A DNA stretch of 64,000 bases from Provencibacterium sp. (GTDB lineage Bacteria; Bacillota; Clostridia; Oscillospirales; Ruminococcaceae). The notes beneath the pieces were generated by a model, which worked only from the letters and a program-made list of their open reading frames with translations, was not told the DNA's origin and did not search any database. Positions 24,546-32,045 of this stretch are shown one piece after another. How positions within the stretch are numbered: position 1 is the stretch's first letter; every line of letters starts with the position of its first letter. The stretch spans positions 1-64,000 of the forward strand of contig JAAWAN010000024.1 in assembly GCA_022792175.1 (NCBI GenBank). The letters run 5' to 3'. The translations under genes and the position numbers were made by a program.

Positions 24546-24598
24546 AAGCCGCGCTCCGCTTTCAGCTTTTCCGGCTGAAAGCGGAGCGCGGCTTTTTG
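24546..24598. terminator. Bidirectional terminator between serA and MATE
   Basis: A 20-bp perfect stem (24547-24566 with 24574-24593), with AAAAAA on the left and TTTTT on the right, serving both convergent genes. Confidence 0.93.
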
Positions 24599-24752
24599 AA
24601 GGGAAACGGCAGTCATGCCGCCGAAAGCGGTCTGTAAAAGGAAGGGATAAGCCAAAAATGGAAAAGCTGATAATCATCCTCCGCCCGAATGGTGTTGAAA
24701 AGAGCGCCGCCTGTGCCGCAGAGCTTCGGTGCTTGCCGGGATTTGACCGGCC

Positions 24753-26096
24753 TTATGCTTCCGCATAATGGTATTTTTTGCGGAGAACAAACAGCAGCAG
24801 GGCGACGATGAGGACCGAGAGCCCATCTGCCGCGGCGGTTGCGAACCAGATGCCGTCCAACCCCCAGATAAGCGGGAAAAGGAGCACCGCCAGGCACTGG
24901 AAAAATAGGGTGCGCATAAAGGAGAGGAAGGCGGAGGTCAGCCCATCCCCCAGCGCAGTGAAAAAGGCGGAGCCAAAAATCGCAAAGCCGGAAAAGAGAA
25001 AAGAGATGGAATAGAGCCGGAATGCGCGGTGGGTCATCGCCAGCAGCGCCTGGTCGTAGCCGGTAAACAGCAGCGAGAGCGGGCGGGCCAGCGTCTGCCC
25101 GCTAAGAAACATCAGCCCGGAGAAGATGCCGATGAGCAGCAGGCTTTTTTGCAGCAGGTTTTTCAGCTCCCCGCGGTTATCCGCCCCATAATGGTAGCCG
25201 ATAACCGGGGAAGAGCCGACCGAATAGCCGATGAATATCGCCTGAAAGATAAAGCTGACATACATCAAAACGCCATAGGCGGCTATGCCGTCTTCCCCGG
25301 CATAGCGCATCAGCTGTGCGTTATAGAGCATGCTGATAAGCGACATGGAGAGGTTGCTCATCAGCTCGGAGGAGCCATTTGTGCAGGTCTTTAAAAGCGC
25401 TCTCCCGTTAAAGGTGCAGCGGGTGAGACGCAGCGAGCTCGGGTTATCGCGGAAAAAGTAGAAAAGCGGGATAATGCCGCCTACCAGCTGGCTGAGCGCC
25501 GTTGCGGCCGCCGCCCCGGCGATTCCCCAGCGGAAAAAGGCGATAAAAAGCGCATCCAGCACCATGTTGATTATGCCGGCGGCCATCGTTATTGCCAGGC
25601 CGAGCTTCGGCTTCCCAGCGGTCGCAAAAAAACACTGAAACTCGTTTTGCAGAATGAAAAATGGAAGGGCGGCCAGAATAATCTGGCCATAGAGGACGCA
25701 GCCCTCCAGCATTTGACCTCTCGCGCCCAGCAGGGAAGCGACCGGGCGCAGCACCAGCAGCCCAAGAGCGGTCAGCAGAAGAGCGCAGGCGGCGGAAATA
25801 TAAACGATGAGCGAAAACAGCCGGTTTGCCTGCTGCAGCTTGCCCTCGCCGAGCGTTTTGGCGATGAGCGCGCTGCCGCCGGTACCGAACATGAAGCCGG
25901 CGCCGCCTAAAATCATCAGAAAGGGCATGATGAAATTGACGGCGGCAAACGGTGTTTTGCCTACGAAGTTTGAAACGAAAAAGCCATCTACCACGCCATA
26001 AATCGAGGTGAACACCAGCATAATGATGGAGGGGAAGGTGTAGCGCAGCAGGCGCCGGATATCGAAATGATCGGATAACTGTATGATTTTACTCAT
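24753..26096 (-). CDS. MATE family multidrug efflux transporter
   Basis: 447 residues and twelve predicted helices. MATE hallmarks: IYGVVDGFFVSNFVGKTPFAAVNF near the first helices, GTGGSALIAKTLGEGK in the first half, and GYSVGSSPVIGYHYGADNRGE at the start of the second half. The end, GLDGIWFATAAADGLSVLIV, matches the tail of the fragment at 1-256. It exports cationic drugs or metabolites with Na+/H+ exchange. It lies 50 bases downstream of a MarR gene on the same strand and both read from the regulated promoter at about 26650. Confidence 0.93.
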   Translation of the reverse strand: MSKIIQLSDHFDIRRLLRYTFPSIIMLVFTSIYGVVDGFFVSNFVGKTPFAAVNFIMPFLMILGGAGFMFGTGGSALIAKTLGEGKLQQANRLFSLIVYISAACALLLTALGLLVLRPVASLLGARGQMLEGCVLYGQIILAALPFFILQNEFQCFFATAGKPKLGLAITMAAGIINMVLDALFIAFFRWGIAGAAAATALSQLVGGIIPLFYFFRDNPSSLRLTRCTFNGRALLKTCTNGSSELMSNLSMSLISMLYNAQLMRYAGEDGIAAYGVLMYVSFIFQAIFIGYSVGSSPVIGYHYGADNRGELKNLLQKSLLLIGIFSGLMFLSGQTLARPLSLLFTGYDQALLAMTHRAFRLYSISFLFSGFAIFGSAFFTALGDGLTSAFLSFMRTLFFQCLAVLLFPLIWGLDGIWFATAAADGLSVLIVALLLFVLRKKYHYAEA

Positions 26097-26145
26097 TTTT
26101 CTTTTCTCCTGAAAATATATTGCGGAAGGGGATAAGAGGGGGCGG

Positions 26146-26595
26146 TCAGCTTTCGGTTTGCAGCTGCTCCGCTTTCTTTTGCAGATCCCTCAGAAATCTT
26201 TCGGTCAGCTCCAGGTATTTCTGTACATCCTCCTGCGGCCAGGCGGCGAACAGCTCGTTTTCTGCCTGCATGATTCGTTTCGCCGTCTGCCCGGCCAGCT
26301 GCTCACCCGCTTTTGTCAGGCAGATATTTTTGCTTTTAGGGGTGGCCTGCTCCAGATAGAGCGCCCCCTGCGCCTCCAGCTTGCGGATGGCGGAATTGAC
26401 CGTCTGCTTGGGAAGCCCGCTGAGACGGCGGATATCCTGCAATGGGCAGCTGTTCCCGATGCTGCAAAGGGTATAAAGGACAATCATCGCGCTGTCGGAC
26501 AGCCCCAAGCGCAGCGACATGCTGTGATAGAGCGCATCTATCTCGCTGCAGAGATGGTTATAGCGGTGCATGGCCTTTGAGATGGGTGAGTTCAT
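26146..26595 (-). CDS. MarR-family regulator of the MATE gene
   Basis: 149 residues, winged helix with SDSAMIVLYTLCSIGNSCPL, LQDIRRLSGLPKQTVNSAIRKLEAQ and the wing LYLEQATPKSKNICLTKAGEQ. The C-terminal helix carries dimer contacts. Start ATG is seven bases after GGAGGCAGG. MarR-MATE pairs normally form an inducible efflux unit in which the repressor controls itself and the pump; the palindrome in the promoter spacer supports this. Confidence 0.9.
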   Translation of the reverse strand: MNSPISKAMHRYNHLCSEIDALYHSMSLRLGLSDSAMIVLYTLCSIGNSCPLQDIRRLSGLPKQTVNSAIRKLEAQGALYLEQATPKSKNICLTKAGEQLAGQTAKRIMQAENELFAAWPQEDVQKYLELTERFLRDLQKKAEQLQTES

Positions 26596-26609
26596 ATCCT
26601 GCCTCCTTT

Positions 26610-26668
26610 ATGGTATGAAATCGTACTGATCAAAGGACGATTATAGTATGATTTCATACCATAGTCAA
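26610..26668 (-). promoter_or_regulatory. MarR-MATE promoter with operator in the spacer
   Basis: On the minus strand TTGACT (26668-26663), 17 bases, TATAAT (26645-26640). The arms ATGGTATGAAATC (26610-26622) and GATTTCATACCAT (26650-26662) are perfect inverses; one arm fills most of the promoter spacer and the other lies near the transcription start. A repressor bound here would block the polymerase. Confidence 0.88.
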
Positions 26669-26694
26669 GCGGTTTTTAAAAAAGTTTACAAATG

Positions 26695-26733
26695 AAAAAC
26701 CGGCGCAGCCTTTTTCAGACTGCGCCGGTTTTA
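26695..26733 (-). terminator. Terminator of the TIM-barrel epimerase gene
   Basis: AAAACCGGCGCAG (26696-26708) pairs with CTGCGCCGGTTTT (26720-26732); symmetric A and T tracts make it usable on both strands. Confidence 0.88.
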
Positions 26734-26774
26734 GCTGCAGGGGAGGGACTTGGCCTCTTACGCAGGGCCGCTTT

Positions 26775-27584
26775 TCAGCGGATGGAGGCCATATAGGCGG
26801 CCACCTTCTGCAGATAGCGAAGCTTTTCGCGCCGCATTTCCAGCGGGACCTGGCATTCGCCGGGAATCTCATAATTAAACAGCCCCTGATAATCAGAGGC
26901 ATTCAGCGCGCGCATAAAGCGCTCCCAGGGAACGGTGCCCCGCCCATAGGGCATCATATGCTGGTCATAAAACCCTTCGTTGTCTGCGATGTGCAGCGCG
27001 CGCAGCCGGCTGCCCGCCTGCACCACATAGGCGGCCGGGTCGCCGCCGCAGAGATTGAGATGTCCGGTATCCAGGCAGAGTCCGAGCTGGTCGCTGCCGA
27101 CTGCGTCAATCAGCCTGAGCAGGTGGGTACAGTCCTTATCATAGGGGGAGCCCAGGTTCTCTAAGCAGATGCAGGCGTCCTTCGGCAGAACGTCCACCAG
27201 GGCGGAAAGCGCCCGGACCCGCTGGGAGAGGACCCGATCGGGCGGCAGGGTGGTGGAGGGATAACGGCCATAGTGCAGAACCATGTTGCGGACGCCCGCC
27301 GCATAGAAGAGGGTAATCCAGGCCTTGAGCCCCTCTACATGCCCCTGGTTGAGGATATCCGCCTCGAGCATGAGATGTCCCTGCAGCAGCGAAACGCCCA
27401 GGGCCTTTGCCTCGGCGTAAAATTTTTCACCTGTCTTTTCCGGGTCGCCGCGGGAGAGCAGCTCATCGCCGTCCTCGGTGGAGAGCTCGGCATAGCGGTA
27501 GCCGCATCCGGCGATCTCTTTCAGCTTCTCCTCGGGGGAGCGCCCATGAAAATAATGAGACCAGATACTGACCTTCAGTTCCAT
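26775..27584 (-). CDS. Sugar phosphate isomerase/epimerase (xylose isomerase-like TIM barrel)
   Basis: A 269-residue AP-endonuclease-2-type barrel. Metal and substrate ligands of the family are visible: NMVLHYGRYP, CICLENLGSPYDKD with the first Glu, GLCLDTGHLNLCGGD with Asp-x-x-His, ALHIADNEGFYDQHMMPYGRGTV, split as HIADNEG and a following His, and LFNYEIPGE with the last Glu. Members interconvert ketoses or inositols and are often uncharacterised. It stands alone on the strand with its own terminator. The ATG at 27584 follows AGAAGGA. Substrate unknown. Confidence 0.85.
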   Translation of the reverse strand: MELKVSIWSHYFHGRSPEEKLKEIAGCGYRYAELSTEDGDELLSRGDPEKTGEKFYAEAKALGVSLLQGHLMLEADILNQGHVEGLKAWITLFYAAGVRNMVLHYGRYPSTTLPPDRVLSQRVRALSALVDVLPKDACICLENLGSPYDKDCTHLLRLIDAVGSDQLGLCLDTGHLNLCGGDPAAYVVQAGSRLRALHIADNEGFYDQHMMPYGRGTVPWERFMRALNASDYQGLFNYEIPGECQVPLEMRREKLRYLQKVAAYMASIR

Positions 27585-27752
27585 GACAAGTCCTTCTTTC
27601 TATCAGCGTGCGGCTGCCGGCCGTGCGCTCTTTTTTTACAGCATAGCACATTTTCTGTGGAAAATCCATGAAGAGATAAAGCAGACGGCATTTTTTAAAA
27701 GAAAGTCCGTTTCAAGCCGGACCTGAACATATTTTGTTAAGAGAAAATCCTG

Positions 27753-28733
27753 CTATTCGTTCAGCAGGGAGATAGCTCTTTCATTTCCCTGTTCTGCGGC
27801 CTTGGTTAACCACTGCACGCTCTTCATCAAATCTACTGGTACGCCCTCGCCCTGACAGTACATGATGCCGCAGAAATACTGGGCTTCTGAGTGGCCCTGC
27901 TCCGCGGCCTTTTCAAGCAGACAGAATGCCTTTTGCATGTCTACTGTCGTTCCCTGGCCGTAGCCATACATCTGCCCGCAGAAAAACTGGGCCTCGGCGT
28001 GGCCCTGCAGGGCGGCCTTTTCGCACCATTCGAGCGCCTTCCTGAGATTCTTTGCCGTTCCTTCCCCGTTGTAATACATCAGGGCGCAGAAATACTGGGC
28101 GTTGGCGTTTCCCTCCAAAGCGGCTTTTTCCAGCAGAGGCAACGCTTCTGCATAGTCTTTCGACTGGCGGGCTGCCATTCCCTCCTGAAGCCCGGCAGAG
28201 GAGGGCGGGGAGGCCGCATCTTTCGGCTGGCAGGCCGCTGTTTTCTCCTGAAGCCCGGCGGAGGCGGGTTGAGAAACCGCCGGCTGCGGTTTTTTTTTCA
28301 GCATGGCGCTGCGAATGCGGTCGATTATCTCCTGCGCCTGGCTGCTGCCGCAGGCTTTTGCCCTTTCCGCCAGATGCAGGGCCTCTTCCAGCGTGCCGGA
28401 CAGGGTTCCGTCCAAATACATTTCTGCCAGAATGAGCATAGACGAAGTATCGTGTTTTGCGGCATTTTGATAGCACAGCTCCGCTTCAATCCTGTTTTGC
28501 TCTACCCCTTCTCCTCGCAGGTACATCGTCCCTATGCCTCTCAGCGCTCTGGAAAAGCCCTGGTCTGCCAGCGGCCGCCAGATGCGCAGCGCTTTTTCAT
28601 AATCCCCCGCCTGATAGGCGTCCTCCCCCTCGTCAAAGAGCTTTTGCTGCTGCTCGGATGTGAGGGGCTGGGGCGCCTTTTTCATCCCTTTCCTTCTCCG
28701 GTTCTTTTTTCCAAATAATGTCCATAATGGCAT
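27753..28733 (-). CDS. Sel1-repeat protein
   Basis: This 326-residue soluble protein is built from about seven Sel1/TPR-like helix pairs. Four are clear: KALRIWRPLADQGFSRA, ALPLLEKAALEGNANAQYF, ALEWCEKAALQGHAEAQFF, and AFCLLEKAAEQGHSEAQYF, each followed by a GxGxxxD/N segment. Such proteins act as scaffolds in protein interaction. The N-terminus is basic (KKNRRRKGMKKAP). Between the two repeat blocks lies a linker in which ~20 residues are duplicated (SAGLQEKTAACQPKD and SAGLQEGMAARQSKD). ATG at 28733 has GGAGGAG; the upstream in-frame ATG at 28808 lacks one. Function not identifiable. Confidence 0.85.
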   Translation of the reverse strand: MPLWTLFGKKNRRRKGMKKAPQPLTSEQQQKLFDEGEDAYQAGDYEKALRIWRPLADQGFSRALRGIGTMYLRGEGVEQNRIEAELCYQNAAKHDTSSMLILAEMYLDGTLSGTLEEALHLAERAKACGSSQAQEIIDRIRSAMLKKKPQPAVSQPASAGLQEKTAACQPKDAASPPSSAGLQEGMAARQSKDYAEALPLLEKAALEGNANAQYFCALMYYNGEGTAKNLRKALEWCEKAALQGHAEAQFFCGQMYGYGQGTTVDMQKAFCLLEKAAEQGHSEAQYFCGIMYCQGEGVPVDLMKSVQWLTKAAEQGNERAISLLNE

Positions 28734-28824
28734 GGCATACTCCTCCTCAGATATAGACGGGCGGGATATCATCTTTTTCAGTATAATCGCAAAGATTGCT
28801 GCATGCAAGCCTTTTCCGGTCTGG

Positions 28825-28853
28825 TCAACAAATCACCCGGCCGTCCCTATAAT
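28825..28853 (+). promoter_or_regulatory. feoAB promoter
   Basis: TCAACA (28825-28830), 17 bases, TATAAT (28848-28853), 42 bases before feoA. No convincing Fur box is seen. Confidence 0.6.
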
Positions 28854-28894
28854 GGTAGGGAGGAAGGTCCACCAAAACGGAAAGGAAGAGGATT

Positions 28895-29152
28895 ATGCAA
28901 GAGGCCATATCATTAGACCGCCTTGCGCTGAATCAGGGTGCAAGGATAAAGACGATACATTTTCATGAAAAGGAACGCCGGCGCATGCTCGACCTGGGAT
29001 TTCGGGAGGGAAGCGTCGTCCGGCCGGTGCTACGCAGCCCCTCCGGCAGCCCGACCGCCTATCAGGTGTGCGGAGCGCTCATTGCGCTGCGCAGCAGCGA
29101 GAGCGAGCGCATCAGCGTGCTTCCGCTGCAGGCAGATGGAGGTGCTTTTTAA
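28895..29152 (+). CDS. feoA: Ferrous iron transport protein A
   Basis: 85 residues with an SH3-like FeoA fold: DRLALNQGARI, then EKERRRMLDLGFREGSVVRPVL and a final YQVCGALIALRSSESERISV strand. 'R-R-M-L-D-L-G-F-x-x-G' is the signature of FeoA. It assists the FeoB channel. AGGAAGAGG lies before the ATG. The stop is one base before the feoB start, so translation is coupled. Confidence 0.92.
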   Translation: MQEAISLDRLALNQGARIKTIHFHEKERRRMLDLGFREGSVVRPVLRSPSGSPTAYQVCGALIALRSSESERISVLPLQADGGAF

Positions 29153-29153
29153 C

Positions 29154-31241
29154 ATGCAGCAGCAGAAAGCTTTACATATTTTGCAGGGGAGGACCATCGC
29201 GCTGGTGGGCAACCCCAATGTAGGAAAAAGTACCCTTTTTAACGCGCTGACAGGGCTCCACCAGCACACCGGAAACTGGCCGGGAAAAACGGTGGCCGTC
29301 GCCAGCGGCTGCTATGATTTTCAGGGGCAGCGCTATATGCTCATCGATCTCCCCGGCGTTTATTCGCTCAGCACCGGTTCTCCCGAGGAGGAGATTGCGC
29401 GGGACTATCTCTGCCTTGAAAATCCGGATGTGACCGTCGTCGTTGCGGATGCGACAACGCTCGAGCGCAGCCTTCACCTGCTGCTGCAGGTGCTGGAGCT
29501 CGGGTTGAAAACGATACTCTGCGTCAATCTGATGGATGAGGCGGGCCGCAAGGGAATAAAGGTAAACATCCCGCTGCTCGGGCGGGAGCTGGGGATACCG
29601 GTTGTTGCCTCCTCGGCCACTTCCGGCAAAGGGACAAAGCCGCTGTGCCTGGCAGTTGCAGAGGCCTGCCGCAGCGAAGAAAGCGGGGAGGCGGTTATAG
29701 CGGTGGACTATGGGCCGGTTGTGGAAAATGCGCTGGATATTCTCTCGGGCGCCCTTGTTTCCTCCAATATTCCCCGCCGCCGGTTTCTCAGTTTGAAGCT
29801 GCTCGGCGGCGAAGCCGCGCTCGCGCAGCGCTATGCGGGGGAGGATGCGCCTGCCCTTTTGGGAGCCGCCGTGCAGGAGGCACAGGAGAAGGCGGAGCGG
29901 CTGCTGCGCCTATCCGGCGTTTCGCCCGAGCGTTTTCCCGACCTTCTGGTTCAAAAGCTGGGAAAACGGGCGCAGGAAATCTGCCGGGCCGCGGTTCATG
30001 CGGAGGAAAACGGGCGCACCTTGCGGGACCTGAAAATTGACCGCATCCTGACCGGGCGGCGCTTTGGCACTTTGGTGATGCTTCTGCTGCTCTGCCTGGT
30101 TTTCTGGCTGACGATATGGGGAGCCAATTATCCGAGCGAGGCGCTCTCGGGGCTGCTGTTTTCGCTGGGAGATTTTCTGGGCGGCCTGCTGCTTCAGGCG
30201 GGCGCGCCGGGCTGGCTGCACGGGTTTCTCATCATGGGAATGTATCGGACGCTTGCCTGGGTCGTTTCGGTCATGCTGCCGCCGATGGCGATTTTTTTCC
30301 CGCTTTTTACCCTTCTGGAGGATCTCGGCTATCTGCCGCGGATCGCCTTTAATCTGGACCATGCCTTCTGCCGCTGCGGCGCCTGCGGAAAGCAGGCGCT
30401 GAGCATGTGCATGGGCTTTGGCTGCAATGCGGCGGGCGTTATCGGCTGCCGGATTATCTCCTCGCCGCGCGAGCGGCTGATTGCCATTTTAACCAACTGC
30501 CTGGTTCCCTGCAACGGCCGCTTTCCGCTGCTCATCACCATGATTTCGCTGTTTTTCTGCAGCGGGGTTCTCTTTCCCTTCGATTCGCTCCTCTCTGCGC
30601 TGATGCTGACCGGGGTCATCCTTCTGGGCATCGGGCTGACGTTTGCCGTCAGCTGGCTGCTCTCCAAAACGGTGCTGCGGGGGCTTCCCTCCTCCTTTAC
30701 CCTGGAGCTGCCGCCCTACCGCAGGCCGCAGATTTTAAAGGTCCTTATCCGCTCGGTGCTGGACCGGACGCTGTTTGTTCTGGGCCGGGCGGCGGCGGTG
30801 GCTCTGCCGGCGGGCGGCATCATCTGGCTGCTGGCCAATCTGCAGCTGGGGGGAGGGAGCCTTCTGCAGCACTGCGCCGGATTTCTGGATCCCTTCGCGC
30901 GCTGGATGGGGATGGATGGCTTCATCCTTCTCGCCTTTATTTTAAGCCTGCCCGCTAATGAGATGGTGCTGCCGGTTATTCTGATGAGCTATCTTTCGGC
31001 GGGACATATGGTGGAGATGGAGAGCCTGCAGTCGCTGCGGCTTCTTCTGGTGGAAAACGGCTGGACGGCAGTGACCGCCTGCTGCGTCATGCTCTTTTCT
31101 CTGGCGCACTTCCCCTGCGCGACCACCCTCTGGACGATGAAAAAGGAGACGGGAAGCCTGCGCTGGACGCTGCTCGGCTTTTTTCTGCCGACCATCATCG
31201 GTATGGGGCTTTGCATGCTGGTGCATGCGCTGTTTTCATAA
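29154..31241 (+). CDS. feoB: Ferrous iron transporter FeoB
   Basis: A 695-residue Fe2+ transporter. The N-terminal G domain has G1 (VGNPNVGKST), the G3 DLPGVYSL and the G4 NLMD; a helical GDI region follows to about 270. The membrane part starts near 300, with two Gate domains; CGKQALSMCMGFGCNAAGVIG and PCNGRFPLL are typical of FeoB. The second half contains NLQLGGGSLL and LPANEMVLPVILM. The C-terminal cytoplasmic tail is short, and no feoC follows. ATG at 29154 chosen by its coupling to feoA. It ends at a strong TGCAAAAT-type hairpin. Confidence 0.96.
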   Translation: MQQQKALHILQGRTIALVGNPNVGKSTLFNALTGLHQHTGNWPGKTVAVASGCYDFQGQRYMLIDLPGVYSLSTGSPEEEIARDYLCLENPDVTVVVADATTLERSLHLLLQVLELGLKTILCVNLMDEAGRKGIKVNIPLLGRELGIPVVASSATSGKGTKPLCLAVAEACRSEESGEAVIAVDYGPVVENALDILSGALVSSNIPRRRFLSLKLLGGEAALAQRYAGEDAPALLGAAVQEAQEKAERLLRLSGVSPERFPDLLVQKLGKRAQEICRAAVHAEENGRTLRDLKIDRILTGRRFGTLVMLLLLCLVFWLTIWGANYPSEALSGLLFSLGDFLGGLLLQAGAPGWLHGFLIMGMYRTLAWVVSVMLPPMAIFFPLFTLLEDLGYLPRIAFNLDHAFCRCGACGKQALSMCMGFGCNAAGVIGCRIISSPRERLIAILTNCLVPCNGRFPLLITMISLFFCSGVLFPFDSLLSALMLTGVILLGIGLTFAVSWLLSKTVLRGLPSSFTLELPPYRRPQILKVLIRSVLDRTLFVLGRAAAVALPAGGIIWLLANLQLGGGSLLQHCAGFLDPFARWMGMDGFILLAFILSLPANEMVLPVILMSYLSAGHMVEMESLQSLRLLLVENGWTAVTACCVMLFSLAHFPCATTLWTMKKETGSLRWTLLGFFLPTIIGMGLCMLVHALFS

Positions 31242-31258
31242 AAAGGCTCAGAGAAAAA

Positions 31259-31335
31259 GGGTCTGCTGCAAAATGCTTGCATTTTGCAGCAGACCCTTCT
31301 GAAAGCCGGAAAATATTTTGCAGCGCGCCCTTCAG
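31259..31335 (+). terminator. Terminator/repeat after feoB (short copy of the TGCAAAAT repeat family)
   Basis: Perfect 18-bp stem GGGTCTGCTGCAAAATGC (31259-31276) and inverse (31279-31296). Read on the minus strand, 31335-31259 matches pieces of the repeat at 49809-49940: a GCGCTGCAAAAT(A/T)TTTTCCGGC block followed by TTTCAGAAGGGT and the TGCAAAAT stem, with the middle part absent. Confidence 0.75.
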
Positions 31336-31411
31336 CGTGTGCCGGCTTTGCCGGCATATCCTCCAAAGAGGAAGGGACGAAAGCTTTTTCTGCGAATGCT
31401 GGAGAGGCTCT

Positions 31412-31951
31412 TCAGAAATTTTCCGCCTTCTGTTGGAAAAAGGCCTGCGGCCGCCCGCAGATCGGGCAGAGGTTCGGAGCGGCTTCGCCGACAAAGATAT
31501 GCCCGCAGGCCCGGCAGACCCAGGTGATGGAAACCGGGCGCTTGAAGACCAGGTTCTGCTTGAGGTTATCGATCAGCCGCTGGTAGCGCTCATAGTGATC
31601 CTTTTCCACCTGGGCGACCAGCTCCATTTTGGCGGCAATCTGCGGATATCCCTCCTCGCGGGCGGTTTTGGCAAAGGCGGGATACATTTCGGTCCATTCA
31701 TAGTGCTCGCCGTCTGCCGCATCGGTAAGGTTATCGAGCGTGCCGGACAGCTCGCCTCCCCTCAGCGCCCGGAGCCACTGCTCGGCATGGTGGAATTCGT
31801 TTTCCGCCGAGTAGTCAAACAGCTCTCCAATCTGCTCATACCCCTCCTGACGCGCCTTATCGCCATAGGCGCTGTATTTGCTGCGGGCCTGGCTTTCGCC
31901 TGCGAAGGCCGCCATCAGGTTGGCATACGTTTTGCTGTCCTTAAATTCCAT
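31412..31951 (-). CDS. rbr: Rubrerythrin
   Basis: A 179-residue peroxide reductase of anaerobes. The ferritin-like four-helix domain carries [33 protein letters not shown] with Glu-x-x-His, and a later Glu-x-x-His as VEKDHYERY. The C-terminal rubredoxin-like knuckle has CRACG ... CPICGRP. Start at 31951 ([12 protein letters not shown]), with AAAGGGGG upstream. It is convergent with feoB, grouping iron uptake with oxidative defence, though each has its own promoter. Confidence 0.95.
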   Translation of the reverse strand: MEFKDSKTYANLMAAFAGESQARSKYSAYGDKARQEGYEQIGELFDYSAENEFHHAEQWLRALRGGELSGTLDNLTDAADGEHYEWTEMYPAFAKTAREEGYPQIAAKMELVAQVEKDHYERYQRLIDNLKQNLVFKRPVSITWVCRACGHIFVGEAAPNLCPICGRPQAFFQQKAENF

Positions 31952-31997
31952 ACGGACAATCCCCCTTTCGGTTTTCACTGTCAGCATGGGATAAAAG

Positions 31998-32044
31998 AAG
32001 CGGGTTTATTCATCCGGCGGCCCGGATGAATAAACCCGCGTTTT
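31998..32044 (-). terminator. Terminator of the DUF4965 enzyme
   Basis: GCGGGTTTATTCATCCGG (32000-32017) and its inverse (32022-32039) form an 18-bp stem; the minus-strand exit is CTTCTTTT and the plus side TTTTTTT. Confidence 0.85.
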
Positions 32045-32045
32045 T

